DNA of 64,000 nt from Nitrospinaceae bacterium (GTDB lineage: Bacteria > Nitrospinota > Nitrospinia > Nitrospinales > VA-1): NCBI GenBank assembly GCA_016763735.1, contig JAESTE010000006.1:1-64000 (forward strand). The letters are read 5' to 3'. Below the pieces are notes generated by a model that saw only the letters and a list, made by a program, of their open reading frames with translations, was not told where the DNA came from and ran no database searches. A program made the translations under genes and the position numbers. Below are positions 45,974-53,828 of the stretch, piece by piece. How positions within the stretch are numbered: the stretch's first letter is position 1; the number at the start of each line of letters is the position of its first letter.

Positions 45974-47590
45974 TCAGTGAACGTGCGAGTCGTATCGTCG
46001 GTTCTTGGTGCGTTTCACAGTGCGCAAGTTGGGGTCGGTAACAGTCTCAGCAGGGCGTTTGCGCACCTGGGGATTGAACGCGTCGCGCTCGAACTCGTCC
46101 TCCTCTTCCACCTCCTCCTTGGACTTGTTGTAGTCATGGGTCTTGCGACGTGCCACGGGTTTGGGTACCTTGCCGTTGGCGGGGGCGTACGACGCGGCAC
46201 GCTTGTAGTCAGGGCGGGCACCCAGCATACTCGCGTTGGGAGGGAACAGAGGGGTGCTGGCCGGCGCAGTGAGACCCGGTGCCGCGGCCCGGGGCGGTGC
46301 AGACAAGGGGTGCACCATGACAGCGTTGCGGGTGAAGGCGTCGAACGTCATGTCGAAGCGCTTGGGGTCGTTCCATTCCAAGGTCCAATACTGCAGGTTG
46401 AAGCAGATGGCGTTGTAGGCTTTGCGCAACATCTCGCTGCGGGGTACACCCGGACGCAGACCTTTGTGTTCGCTGGTCTCCCACAGCCGCTCCAGCGACG
46501 CCAAGACCAGTCGTCTGCCACTCTTCTCGCTGCTGTCGGGGACGGACGTGTTGTACCCCCACTTCTTGCCGTACACAAAGCGCACGATGTTGACGAAGCG
46601 GCTGATGGAGACCTGGATGTTGCCGAGTCGTCGGCGTACAGGGGCGACCCGTTGGTACTCTTCAAAGATCTCGAACAATTTGTCACAACCGAACCCGTGC
46701 AAGATCTCCTTCTTCACCACGTAGTCTGTGCCGCACATCACCACCATGGCCATGAACTCGTAGATGGTGATGCCGCGTTTCTTGGTGAGGTGGGTATGGA
46801 TGGTGCCAATGTCGCAACGCCACTCCTGCCAGTAGCGCAGCGTGATCTTGGGGCGGCGTTGGAGGGGCATGCAATCGTACACATGCAGGAGGATGGGCAT
46901 GAGGTCTGAGTCGATGCTGCGCACCACAATGTGCTCCTTGGCGTGGGACACACGGTTGACCCAGTAGGGGATCTTGAGGTCGGCTTCTCCAAAGTGGTTG
47001 TCGGGGGTCGACAGTAGGGTACGCCCCTCGTCTGTGAAGACGTAGGCGCCTTCCTCGAAGTGATCGAAGACCAGGCGGCATCCATGAGGCACCGCCAGCT
47101 TGTGGTCTTGCCACGCATCGATGACGTAGCGCCACAGCGCCGACCTCAGTACTCGGTTGGACATGACACACCGTATGTCCATGCGGGTGGGTTCAGATTC
47201 CACTCCTGTGCCACTGTCTGGTAGGCACACGCCCACGTCGCTGAACTCAATGTCGACGGGGTAGGGTTTCACGTCGGGGTCTCTGTTGTTGTCCCTGTTC
47301 TTCTGCTCCACGGCCTTCTCGCGTGGCACCCACTTCTGCAGGTCGCAGCACAGGATGACGGTCACCACGGCTCCTGATTCGAACATCACCCGGGCCTGGC
47401 TGTAGACAAAGTCGCAGATCTCCTTGCCCGAGAAGGTGAAGTCTCCTTGAGGTCCTCGGGCCCGGATCACGTCTGTGAGGAGGTCAGAGATCATGACTCC
47501 ACGTCGTTGGTGCGACGCCGTCTGCGAGAAGGCGTTGGGGCACCACTTGGGGCCCCTCATCATCTTGCGGATTTTAGTGTCGATTCCCAT
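45974..47590 (-). CDS. FEN1/XPG-like nuclease (PIN-like fold), 538 aa
   Basis: ATG 47590 gives MGIDTKIRKMM, like the MGI/MGV start of FEN1 and XRN proteins, whose free N-terminus is part of the active site. Motifs in order are CCDLQKWVPREK (D83, equivalent to the DG-x-P-x-K segment), GEADLKIPYW (E202, D204; compare GEAEA in FEN1), RSIDSDL (D227, D229) and the helix-hairpin entry CGTDYVVKKEILHGFG (D289). About 150 C-terminal residues are basic and disordered with NLS-like clusters (KRTKNRR). Such enzymes cut flap or 5' ends in replication, repair or mRNA decay; the herpesvirus vhs shutoff protein belongs to the same fold. Which substrate applies is not clear. Confidence 0.85.
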   Translation of the reverse strand: MGIDTKIRKMMRGPKWCPNAFSQTASHQRRGVMISDLLTDVIRARGPQGDFTFSGKEICDFVYSQARVMFESGAVVTVILCCDLQKWVPREKAVEQKNRDNNRDPDVKPYPVDIEFSDVGVCLPDSGTGVESEPTRMDIRCVMSNRVLRSALWRYVIDAWQDHKLAVPHGCRLVFDHFEEGAYVFTDEGRTLLSTPDNHFGEADLKIPYWVNRVSHAKEHIVVRSIDSDLMPILLHVYDCMPLQRRPKITLRYWQEWRCDIGTIHTHLTKKRGITIYEFMAMVVMCGTDYVVKKEILHGFGCDKLFEIFEEYQRVAPVRRRLGNIQVSISRFVNIVRFVYGKKWGYNTSVPDSSEKSGRRLVLASLERLWETSEHKGLRPGVPRSEMLRKAYNAICFNLQYWTLEWNDPKRFDMTFDAFTRNAVMVHPLSAPPRAAAPGLTAPASTPLFPPNASMLGARPDYKRAASYAPANGKVPKPVARRKTHDYNKSKEEVEEEDEFERDAFNPQVRKRPAETVTDPNLRTVKRTKNRRYDSHVH

Positions 47591-47675
47591 GGTCGACTAT
47601 GAGAAGTTACACTCAGGTCACAGAGAGTCCTGTGTGACTGTCAAGTATCCTGAGCCTGACCTGTGTGTCGTCAGC

Positions 47676-48695
47676 ATGGACCCGAACACGCAAGATACCG
47701 ACCCGGCGTCCCGTGCCCAGCGCAAGGCAGACCGGGCCGCGGTGCGTGCGCTTCGACGCCTCAAGCTAGAGGAGAGGGCACGCAAGAAGCGCAAGAAAGC
47801 AGTCAAGGTGTCGACTCCTGCGCCTCTTCCGCTCCCGGTGTCGACTCCGCCAGAATCGACAGTTTACCCCGGTGAACTCCCTGACTACTGGGCCGGACGT
47901 CGGGCAGCGGTGCGTGCACACCTCGAAGCCACGCGAGTCCCGGGCTTTGTCCCCCCTTTCAAAAGAGTGTGGCATATCCCGGGGTACTGGCGCAAGGCCT
48001 GCGTCCTGTTCCGCACCTGGTACATCACCAAGTGGTGTGAGTCAGACGCGGCGAAACGGTTTCGTTTGATGTCTGGTGCAGTGTCACGACGTCTGAGTCA
48101 CGCTCAAGACACCCTACCGGTGAACTTCCGCTGGGTGCAGTTGCTCTGCAACTACCAGGACCCCGAGGTCGGAGACTCTTTGGTGTGGAATTGGGCTCAG
48201 CAACTGACTCAAGTGGAGACATCTGAGCAACTGCAACACGCTCTGGACCACACCCCGCACCTGACAGGTGGACTACTCAAGGCTGTGCTGTTGGCTGCGC
48301 TGTGTGACACCACGGCCAAGACCCTGTTGAAGAACTCCATCGCTCCGTGTCGTGTGGGACTGGGCACCTTGCCGCGCAACACCAAGAAAGCGAGCAAGGC
48401 TGTGCGTCAGCAACATGAAGAGGATGCCACCTACGCCGGGTTCTCGCCGACCTCCCAGCAGGCTGTACCTGCCAGACTGCCTCGCGCCCCCGCAGCCCGA
48501 GGTGGTCGCACCGTCGTCGCCAAGAAGAGGAAGAGGGTCGGGGGAGGTGGCCATGGCCATACAGGGAATGGACGGGCTGCTGACCACGGACGGGACAGTG
48601 TTGGGGTCCGACGCAAGGTCCATGCCTCTGGCCGAGACTCGGGAGTCGGTGGAGACAGGAAGCAGTCTGGACCACGCCCGCCTGGCCAGCTCTAA
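47676..48695 (+). CDS. Basic protein of unknown function, 339 aa
   Basis: An upstream in-frame ATG at 47589 overlaps the nuclease ATG (shared CCATGG). I prefer ATG 47676 (MDPNTQ), which leaves an 85-base divergent promoter. The N-terminal 55 residues are strongly basic and helical (RKADRAAVRALRRLKLEERARKK). A Thr/Pro linker and a helical domain with many Trp follow (WAGRRAAVRAHLEATR, WNWAQQLTQ). The tail is NLS-like (KKRKRV). Its last 143 bases overlap the next gene in another frame, so the true C-terminus could differ. Confidence 0.7.
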   Translation: MDPNTQDTDPASRAQRKADRAAVRALRRLKLEERARKKRKKAVKVSTPAPLPLPVSTPPESTVYPGELPDYWAGRRAAVRAHLEATRVPGFVPPFKRVWHIPGYWRKACVLFRTWYITKWCESDAAKRFRLMSGAVSRRLSHAQDTLPVNFRWVQLLCNYQDPEVGDSLVWNWAQQLTQVETSEQLQHALDHTPHLTGGLLKAVLLAALCDTTAKTLLKNSIAPCRVGLGTLPRNTKKASKAVRQQHEEDATYAGFSPTSQQAVPARLPRAPAARGGRTVVAKKRKRVGGGGHGHTGNGRAADHGRDSVGVRRKVHASGRDSGVGGDRKQSGPRPPGQL

Positions 48696-49719
48696 CAAGT
48701 GGACGTACCGTGAGAAGTGGGCCTTGTACAAACTCTACCGCTCCATGTGTGCCCACTTGACTCAACGCGTACGGTTCCGTTCCCTGCGCCAACCACACAC
48801 CTGCACCGCCGACTGCCACTTCTACTCTGCCCGCCGCCTCAACCGCTACTTGTCCATCTGTAGTGCGTCGGGGACCGTGCACATGTGTGGGCCCAGCCGG
48901 TGCCAGAACATCCTGCGTATGCACGACACACAGGTGTGTGGGCTGACCTCGGTGCAGATGAAGCTGGAGCATGCCCATGCCCTGCCGGTGGGCAATTACA
49001 TTACGTCGCACTGGCCTGACCACATGGCCTTGCGTGGCAGCCGCGCCTACCACAGACGACTCAGACAGAAACGCTTAGGACCTTGGGTGGTGTTGGGGCC
49101 ACGTGAACTGGAGCAGCAGAAGCGACGCGAGGCCAAGGGAGGAGGACGAGTGAGGGAGGTGCGGGCGCGACGCAGCAGGTTGTCGGTGATGAGTGACCTG
49201 TCAGACAAACGCGTGACCCAGTCTCGTCTGGACAAGTTCCGGGAAACCACCAAGGCCATCCTGTTGCGCACCAAGTTCAAGCCCACCTCTGAGCAGTTGG
49301 AGGAACTGGTGCAGATGTGCGAAGACATGTGGCGGCTAGTGGTGCAGAGCAAGGCGTACCCGTTCAACAGCTTGGCGTACAGTGCCGTGTACCATTGCCT
49401 CGTGGTGTTGTACTGTGCCAGCGAGGGGCTGTGCTTGACTGTGGCCACTGACGACCCTGGAGGAGAGGGAGTGGAACGGTTTGTGATCTTGGAACAGTCC
49501 CAGTTGCTTCACGACTACATGCCTCTGCGTAACGAGTGTGCCCCTCCGTTCGAGAGCAAGCAGCTGACAGCCATGGAGCGTCGTTTCCTGGACTGTATGT
49601 CTACGTGTTCCGCCAAGTCCATGCACGAGTACACAGATCGTGTGCGTGGGCGTGCCGGGCCCGCGTGTACGGCCTCTGCGGCCTCCAGCAGTGACACACA
49701 GATGCAACAAAGCACATGA
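48553..49719 (+). CDS. Cys/His zinc-binding protein, 388 aa
   Basis: The frame is open upstream, with an ATG at 48415; ATG 48553 (gtggccATGg) has the strongest context. A putative zinc module lies at residues 84-129: C84-x3-C88-H89, C103, GTVH110MC112, C117 and VC129GLTS. The Gly-x-x-His-x-Cys and the later Val-Cys-x-Leu-Thr elements look highly constrained. A basic region (KRREAKGGGRVREVRARRSR) and a helical C-terminal domain follow. I do not recognise the family with certainty; a transcription-related role would fit but is inferred. Its stop overlaps an in-frame ATG of the GIY-YIG gene (ATGA). Confidence 0.75.
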   Translation: MAIQGMDGLLTTDGTVLGSDARSMPLAETRESVETGSSLDHARLASSNKWTYREKWALYKLYRSMCAHLTQRVRFRSLRQPHTCTADCHFYSARRLNRYLSICSASGTVHMCGPSRCQNILRMHDTQVCGLTSVQMKLEHAHALPVGNYITSHWPDHMALRGSRAYHRRLRQKRLGPWVVLGPRELEQQKRREAKGGGRVREVRARRSRLSVMSDLSDKRVTQSRLDKFRETTKAILLRTKFKPTSEQLEELVQMCEDMWRLVVQSKAYPFNSLAYSAVYHCLVVLYCASEGLCLTVATDDPGGEGVERFVILEQSQLLHDYMPLRNECAPPFESKQLTAMERRFLDCMSTCSAKSMHEYTDRVRGRAGPACTASAASSSDTQMQQST

Positions 49720-49760
49720 AATATATGAACCTGTCTTCGCCACACTTGTGTAACGTCTCT

Positions 49761-50504
49761 ATGGACCCGCTAAGGGAGGAGGGAGGGTTGTGTGTGCGTC
49801 GTCCCGGGACAGTAGGTCCGCCTCAGCACTACTCGTCTGCTCCCTTGGTGATCACAGCTCCCTTGTCTACGTACCCGCCTGAACAGCAGTCGCAATGGGT
49901 GCGTGTGGACTCGTTACGTGGCGTCTACACCCCGGCCGCGCAGATGCCCTTGAGGTCGTACCAGTCCACGGTGAGGTGGCGCCGACGCCGACGCAGAGGG
50001 CAGACCAAGCGTGCGTCCCCCATGTTTGCCTACCTGATGTCGTCCAAGCAACGACCGTACATTGGTTTGGCGTCCAACCCCTTCATGCGCCTGAGGTGTC
50101 ACAACAGAGAGGCCAACATGCCTTCGGGGGCCAAGTCTACCCGCAGCGGGGCGCCGCACTGGCGTATGCGTATGGTGATTGGACCCATGTTCCGAGGCGC
50201 CGACGCGTTCCATGCGCAGTGGCGGGACGAGAGCCGTAAGTTGACGTGTCGCCTGGCGCAAGGGTGTCTCAAGGCCTTGACGTACCGACGTGACGGGCTG
50301 TGTGTGTGGGCCGATGACCCTGACGCGGTGATTCAGAACTGCCTGGACAACATGAGACGTCACCACCGGCGCCTGGAGTCCGCTCTGGCCTTCCACCGTC
50401 GTATCGCATGCCTAAGCAGCATCCCCACGCCGGCCCGCCGCCCGTCTATACTCCAAGTAGGAGAGGGGTCCCACCACATACACCTAACTACGAGTTCAGA
50501 TTGA
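49761..50504 (+). CDS. GIY-YIG nuclease-fold protein, likely catalytically altered, 247 aa
   Basis: ATG 49761 is chosen because a TATA-like AAATATATGA lies about 40 bases upstream; ATG 49716, overlapping the previous stop, is an alternative. After a Pro-rich and very Arg-rich start comes a GIY-YIG domain of the Slx1 type. It has FAYLM (89-93, in place of GIY), YIGLASNP (YIG 100-102), RLRCHNRE (R110, H114) and GAKSTR...HWRM, then GADAFHAQW, equivalent to ALQFEW in Slx1. The catalytic Glu position appears to be Gln153. FAY and the missing Glu suggest reduced or lost cleavage. Slx1 proteins resolve branched DNA. Confidence 0.75.
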   Translation: MDPLREEGGLCVRRPGTVGPPQHYSSAPLVITAPLSTYPPEQQSQWVRVDSLRGVYTPAAQMPLRSYQSTVRWRRRRRRGQTKRASPMFAYLMSSKQRPYIGLASNPFMRLRCHNREANMPSGAKSTRSGAPHWRMRMVIGPMFRGADAFHAQWRDESRKLTCRLAQGCLKALTYRRDGLCVWADDPDAVIQNCLDNMRRHHRRLESALAFHRRIACLSSIPTPARRPSILQVGEGSHHIHLTTSSD

Positions 50505-50795
50505 CGAACTGTATACAAACTCCCTACGCGGCGTGAACTTTCTCATAATTGCAATGGAGCCCAAATCGAACCGGCGTAGTGACACGATGTTGTTGTATCG
50601 TGAAGGGGACCCACCACGGACACGGTCTTGTGACCACAAACGGATGTTTTAGTCACGAGACCCTACGCTGTGCAAAAAATACAATCTTGTAACGGGGGGG
50701 CAGGGCCTGGCAGATTTAGCGCCGGGTAATGACAGCTGTCTTGTTGGTCCGTTTGAGGTCTGAAAGGTCTGGTTTATGGTACACACGACGTGTGG
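50505..50795. other. 291-base intergenic region with no gene recognised
   Basis: It lies between the GIY-YIG gene stop and the stop of the leucine-rich gene (convergent). It begins with the short palindrome TGTATACA (50510-50517). A poly-G run occurs near 50694. I see no tRNA, long repeat or credible reading frame. Confidence 0.5.
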
Positions 50796-51692
50796 TTACG
50801 TGGCGGAAACAGAATCTACATGGTTGACGTAGCCGAACACGGCGCTCTCGGGCTTGAACGTGGACCAGTCTTGCTCGGTGGGGGAGAAGAAGGGCTTGGT
50901 GGGCGGCACCACCAGCACACGGGACAGGTAGACGGTATGGGCTCCGTCGTAGATGTCTCCCTTGTGCACCAGCCACGGGTGTTTGAGTTGGGCAAACCCC
51001 CAGCGGTCGCCTACCTGCGCGGCCATCTTGGCGTGCCCCACGTGTCGCATCACCAGATGACGTAGCGCCGGCACCATGAACAGGCCACGGTGGGCACCAG
51101 AGACCAGGTCCATGCAGTTGTACAGTTCCAGGTGTTCCACGTTGAGATGGCGCAGCGTCTCCACCAAGTGCGGCACGGTCTCGTGTGGCTGGTCTGCGCC
51201 TTGAGCCAGGCCGTGCATGTTGACGTGCAGTTCGCGCAACTGAGTCGCGCCGCGCAAGATGGTGCACACCATGGTGGTGAAGGGGAACGCACCGGCCAGG
51301 TCCAGGCGACGCAGTTGAGGCAGGTTCTCCACCACCAGTTGCAGGATCATGGGGCTCAAGACTCCGGTGATGGCCACCGACACCACCCCTTGCAGGTCCT
51401 TGATCAGACGTCGACGCAAGTGGTCGCGGTACAGTCCCCAGGCCGTGGCTTGCCCGAACATAGAGGGAGGAGGGCGCAGTTCCAGGTGCCGGGTGCGGTT
51501 CAAGATGTCGCGGTGTTGGTTGACCAGCTGATGTGCGGTGTCGATACGGATGCTGCGCCACTCGGGGAACCTAGGCCGTGCCATGTGTTGGCAGTGTTGC
51601 ATGCGTTCAGGGAACTTGGACGACGTGCTGCTCTCTGTGGCCATGAGCTGGGCCACAGACAAGTCCGTGGACATAGCGACCCGGCTCTCCAT
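50796..51692 (-). CDS. Leucine-rich-repeat-like protein, 298 aa
   Basis: ATG 51692. Residues 115-215 contain units of the LRR type: LPQLRRLDLAGAF, ATQLRELHVNMHGL and LNVEHLELYNCMDLV, spaced about 25-30 residues. An N-terminal helical part (residues 1-100) with conserved His/Arg precedes them, and the C-terminal 70 residues look like an extended cap. LRR proteins are protein-binding scaffolds; viral ones often couple host targets to ubiquitin ligases, but no F-box is clear here. No catalytic motif. Confidence 0.75.
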   Translation of the reverse strand: MESRVAMSTDLSVAQLMATESSTSSKFPERMQHCQHMARPRFPEWRSIRIDTAHQLVNQHRDILNRTRHLELRPPPSMFGQATAWGLYRDHLRRRLIKDLQGVVSVAITGVLSPMILQLVVENLPQLRRLDLAGAFPFTTMVCTILRGATQLRELHVNMHGLAQGADQPHETVPHLVETLRHLNVEHLELYNCMDLVSGAHRGLFMVPALRHLVMRHVGHAKMAAQVGDRWGFAQLKHPWLVHKGDIYDGAHTVYLSRVLVVPPTKPFFSPTEQDWSTFKPESAVFGYVNHVDSVSAT

Positions 51693-51749
51693 ACTGTCTC
51701 AAGTTAACAATCAACGTGAACATGTATTCTTGTAGACAACAGAGACTCC

Positions 51750-52469
51750 TTATTCACCGGTCTGCCCCGTATAGAACGAGGCCCCGAACCGCACTCGCAG
51801 TCCGTACAGGATGTCTGGGACACGCACAGTACGGCACCGACGGTGTTTGACCACCACAGAGGAGGCGTACGCCAGCTCGTTCGTCAGGGCTTGAAGCATG
51901 TAGACCGCGGCACGGGACACGTCACCAGAGATGAAGGTGGCGCCGGCGCGTTGGCACATGCGGAACCCGGCAGCACGGCGCCAGTTCTGCATGGGGTCAA
52001 CCTTGAGGGCTCTAGACTTTTGGTGACGGCGCGGCAAAGGGACGCGCTGGCTCAACTTGCCGCTGACGCCACGAGGTTTGCCGATCTTGGCAGCCTTGGG
52101 AGACTTGGAGGATTTGGCAGGCTTGGGGGACTTGCGTGGGGAGACACTGGACTTGTGGCGGATGACGGGGTCGATGTCTTCCATCTTAGCTTCGACGTCG
52201 TCAGCGGTGAGCTCGTCCTCCTCTTCTTCCATGTCTTGGCTGGCCACGGGAGGCGCCACGTCGGGTGACTGCTCCTCGGTCACGGGAAGCTGCTTGCGTG
52301 CCTGCACTTGTTTGCGCACAGGCGCCTCCTGCTCCGAGTCGGAGTCAGAGTCTCCGTCGCTCTCGAGGGCGTCGGGGGTACGGTGTTTCTTTCCGTTCGA
52401 AAGCATGGGTTGTTTGAGTTTGTCATGGACCATGGACAACGCTTCAGCACCACGGGCAACGGCAAGCAT
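51750..52469 (-). CDS. Histone H4-fold protein with acidic and linker-histone-like N-terminal extensions, 239 aa
   Basis: ATG 52469 is used (the frame opens with GTG at 52478). Residues 165-236 align without large gaps to histone H4. RMCQRAGATFISG (170-182) matches RLARRGGVKRISG of H4. VKHRRCRTVRVPDILYGL then matches EHAKRKTVTAMDVVYAL, and a Gly and an FYTG end correspond to TLYGFGG. So the helix-loop-helix-loop-helix core appears complete. Upstream are a strongly acidic segment (about 35-100) and a Lys/Pro/Ser region with SPRKSPKPAKSSKSPK (109-124), like linker histone tails. A virus-encoded chromatin protein that packages or regulates the genome is inferred. No H3, H2A or H2B partner is visible in the window. 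Confidence 0.85.
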   Translation of the reverse strand: MLAVARGAEALSMVHDKLKQPMLSNGKKHRTPDALESDGDSDSDSEQEAPVRKQVQARKQLPVTEEQSPDVAPPVASQDMEEEEDELTADDVEAKMEDIDPVIRHKSSVSPRKSPKPAKSSKSPKAAKIGKPRGVSGKLSQRVPLPRRHQKSRALKVDPMQNWRRAAGFRMCQRAGATFISGDVSRAAVYMLQALTNELAYASSVVVKHRRCRTVRVPDILYGLRVRFGASFYTGQTGE

Positions 52470-52618
52470 ATTGATCACAGGAAGTACAACACTGATGGTA
52501 TGACGACTGTCGCAGCGGTGGAGGGGTCACGGTCACCCCAGGGTCGTCAGTGAAGGTCTGGCGGTACGATCCCTGCACCAGGCGGGACAATTACAGTATG
52601 TACAGAACCACCTGGCCG

Positions 52619-53110
52619 TTACTGGGTTCTCCTCCTCGGCATGCGTAGTTCGTCCAGTCGTTCTATGACTTCAGCAGGCAGGGAGGGATTGGGGGTGGAG
52701 CGCCGGCGTTCCTCTGCACACCGACGTACACTGAGTCCCAGCACACGGGCAGGTTTGATTGGAGAGGCCTCGATCAATCTCTGGCTGCCTCGGCGAAGCA
52801 CATGCACATCACAACGAGTCCTCTGGCGGATCCTCACCGTGGTGCCCGGGGTCAGAGGGGCCAGCCGGGCCACCAAGGCGTCAATGGGTACGAGTAGTGG
52901 ATCCAGGGGTACAATCACCTTCTGACTGGACGCACTGGGTGTGTTCTCTGAGCTATCGATGGACATAACAGGCGTGTCAAGTATGGTCCGTGTGGCCGAG
53001 GCCGGGGTGTCTGCGTAAGGGTGTGTAACGGACACTGGATCAAACTGGTCTGACGGACTAGGCGCGACGGCGCCTGTCTTCTTCGGGGTTACCGACGTGC
53101 CACACCCCAT
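52619..53110 (-). CDS. Predicted N-myristoylated small protein, 163 aa
   Basis: The frame is open further upstream without a good ATG. ATG 53110 gives MGCGTS, a myristoylation consensus (Gly2, Ser6) with Cys3 for possible palmitoylation. A TATA-like AAATAAAA lies about 25-35 bases upstream. The first 70 residues are Ser/Thr/Pro-rich and probably disordered; the C-terminal 90 contain a beta-rich part (VIVPLDPLLVPIDALVARL) and a basic tail (RRCAEERRRS). A membrane-associated matrix or tegument-like protein is inferred. Confidence 0.68.
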   Translation of the reverse strand: MGCGTSVTPKKTGAVAPSPSDQFDPVSVTHPYADTPASATRTILDTPVMSIDSSENTPSASSQKVIVPLDPLLVPIDALVARLAPLTPGTTVRIRQRTRCDVHVLRRGSQRLIEASPIKPARVLGLSVRRCAEERRRSTPNPSLPAEVIERLDELRMPRRRTQ

Positions 53111-53135
53111 CACATACACTACGTCGTACACTTGT

Positions 53136-53141
53136 TTTATT
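53136..53141 (-). terminator. AATAAA polyadenylation-like signal downstream of the 111-aa gene
   Basis: AATAAA on the minus strand, about 30 bases after the stop of the MGCTLS protein gene and just upstream of the MGCGTS protein gene, where it may double as a TATA-like element. Confidence 0.4.
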
Positions 53142-53171
53142 TGTACATCAACGGATTGCAATGCTTGAGGG

Positions 53172-53507
53172 TCACAGTCGAGGACGCGAGGTCTGTGCAA
53201 TGTCATGGAGCCACAGAGACCGGCGGCGAGAAGGTTGTCGGTCGTGTCCCTTGCCGCGTCGCATGTCAAACAGGTCCAAAGAACTGTAGCTGTCTTGGCT
53301 GGTGCTTTGCCCGGGAAGTTTCCCCTCGGGCATGCCCAGGCAGGCCACGACGTGTTGTTCGTTGAGGCCGATGCACATGCTGCGGTGTGGACTGAGCGGA
53401 GGGATGCGGCGGGTGTGAGACGGGAGGCCACCAGGTGAGTCGCGCGGCAAGAAGCCCAAGTGTTGGGGCACGACAATGTCTTGATCGGTAGAGAGAGTAC
53501 AGCCCAT
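53172..53507 (-). CDS. Predicted N-myristoylated small protein, 111 aa
   Basis: ATG 53507 gives MGCTLS, again a myristoylation plus possible palmitoylation signal. An upstream extension of the frame to 53555 exists but would bury this signal. The body is Pro/Ser/Arg-rich and contains no known domain. It sits directly upstream of the other MGC protein on the same strand; the sequences after the first six residues are not clearly alike. Confidence 0.62.
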   Translation of the reverse strand: MGCTLSTDQDIVVPQHLGFLPRDSPGGLPSHTRRIPPLSPHRSMCIGLNEQHVVACLGMPEGKLPGQSTSQDSYSSLDLFDMRRGKGHDRQPSRRRSLWLHDIAQTSRPRL

Positions 53508-53828
53508 GGTAACGCGAGAGAGAACTGAGAGTATGCCTTGGATCAAACCACCCACAAGAAGTCAACGAGGTCAAATGTCGACATCAAAAAGTCGACTTTG
53601 GAAGTCGACATTTAATGTTTTCTTATTACACCCTCTGTCGATGTCGACTTGGTGAAATGTCGACTTTCGAATCAACACGGGTGAGTCGACCGGGGGGAGG
53701 AGATGGGATTGCATTCTCTCAAACGTCCAGCATCTTCAACTTTCCGACCTTCAGCTTGCTCGGATCACTCAACGTAGTCACCCAGTCGCAATCAACCCTC
53801 TGTGAAGTCACCAGACGTCAGCATCACC
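53508..53828. promoter_or_regulatory. 321-base divergent promoter region with GTCGAC cluster
   Basis: Six GTCGAC hexamers lie between 53577 and 53690, mostly as AAATGTCGACTT/AAGTCGACATTT, which also form small inverted pairs. The region separates the MGCTLS gene (minus) from the 876-residue protein gene (plus). No convincing reading frame is present. Confidence 0.5.

Noticed and set aside
50505..50795. Possible tRNA-like segment around AATCGAACCGG
   Set aside because: Only a T-loop-like string is present; I cannot pair acceptor or anticodon stems around it.
52619..53476. Longer N-terminal extension of the MGCGTS protein
   Set aside because: It opens with a non-ATG codon and overlaps the MGCTLS gene; the internal ATG has both an acylation signal and a TATA-like element upstream.
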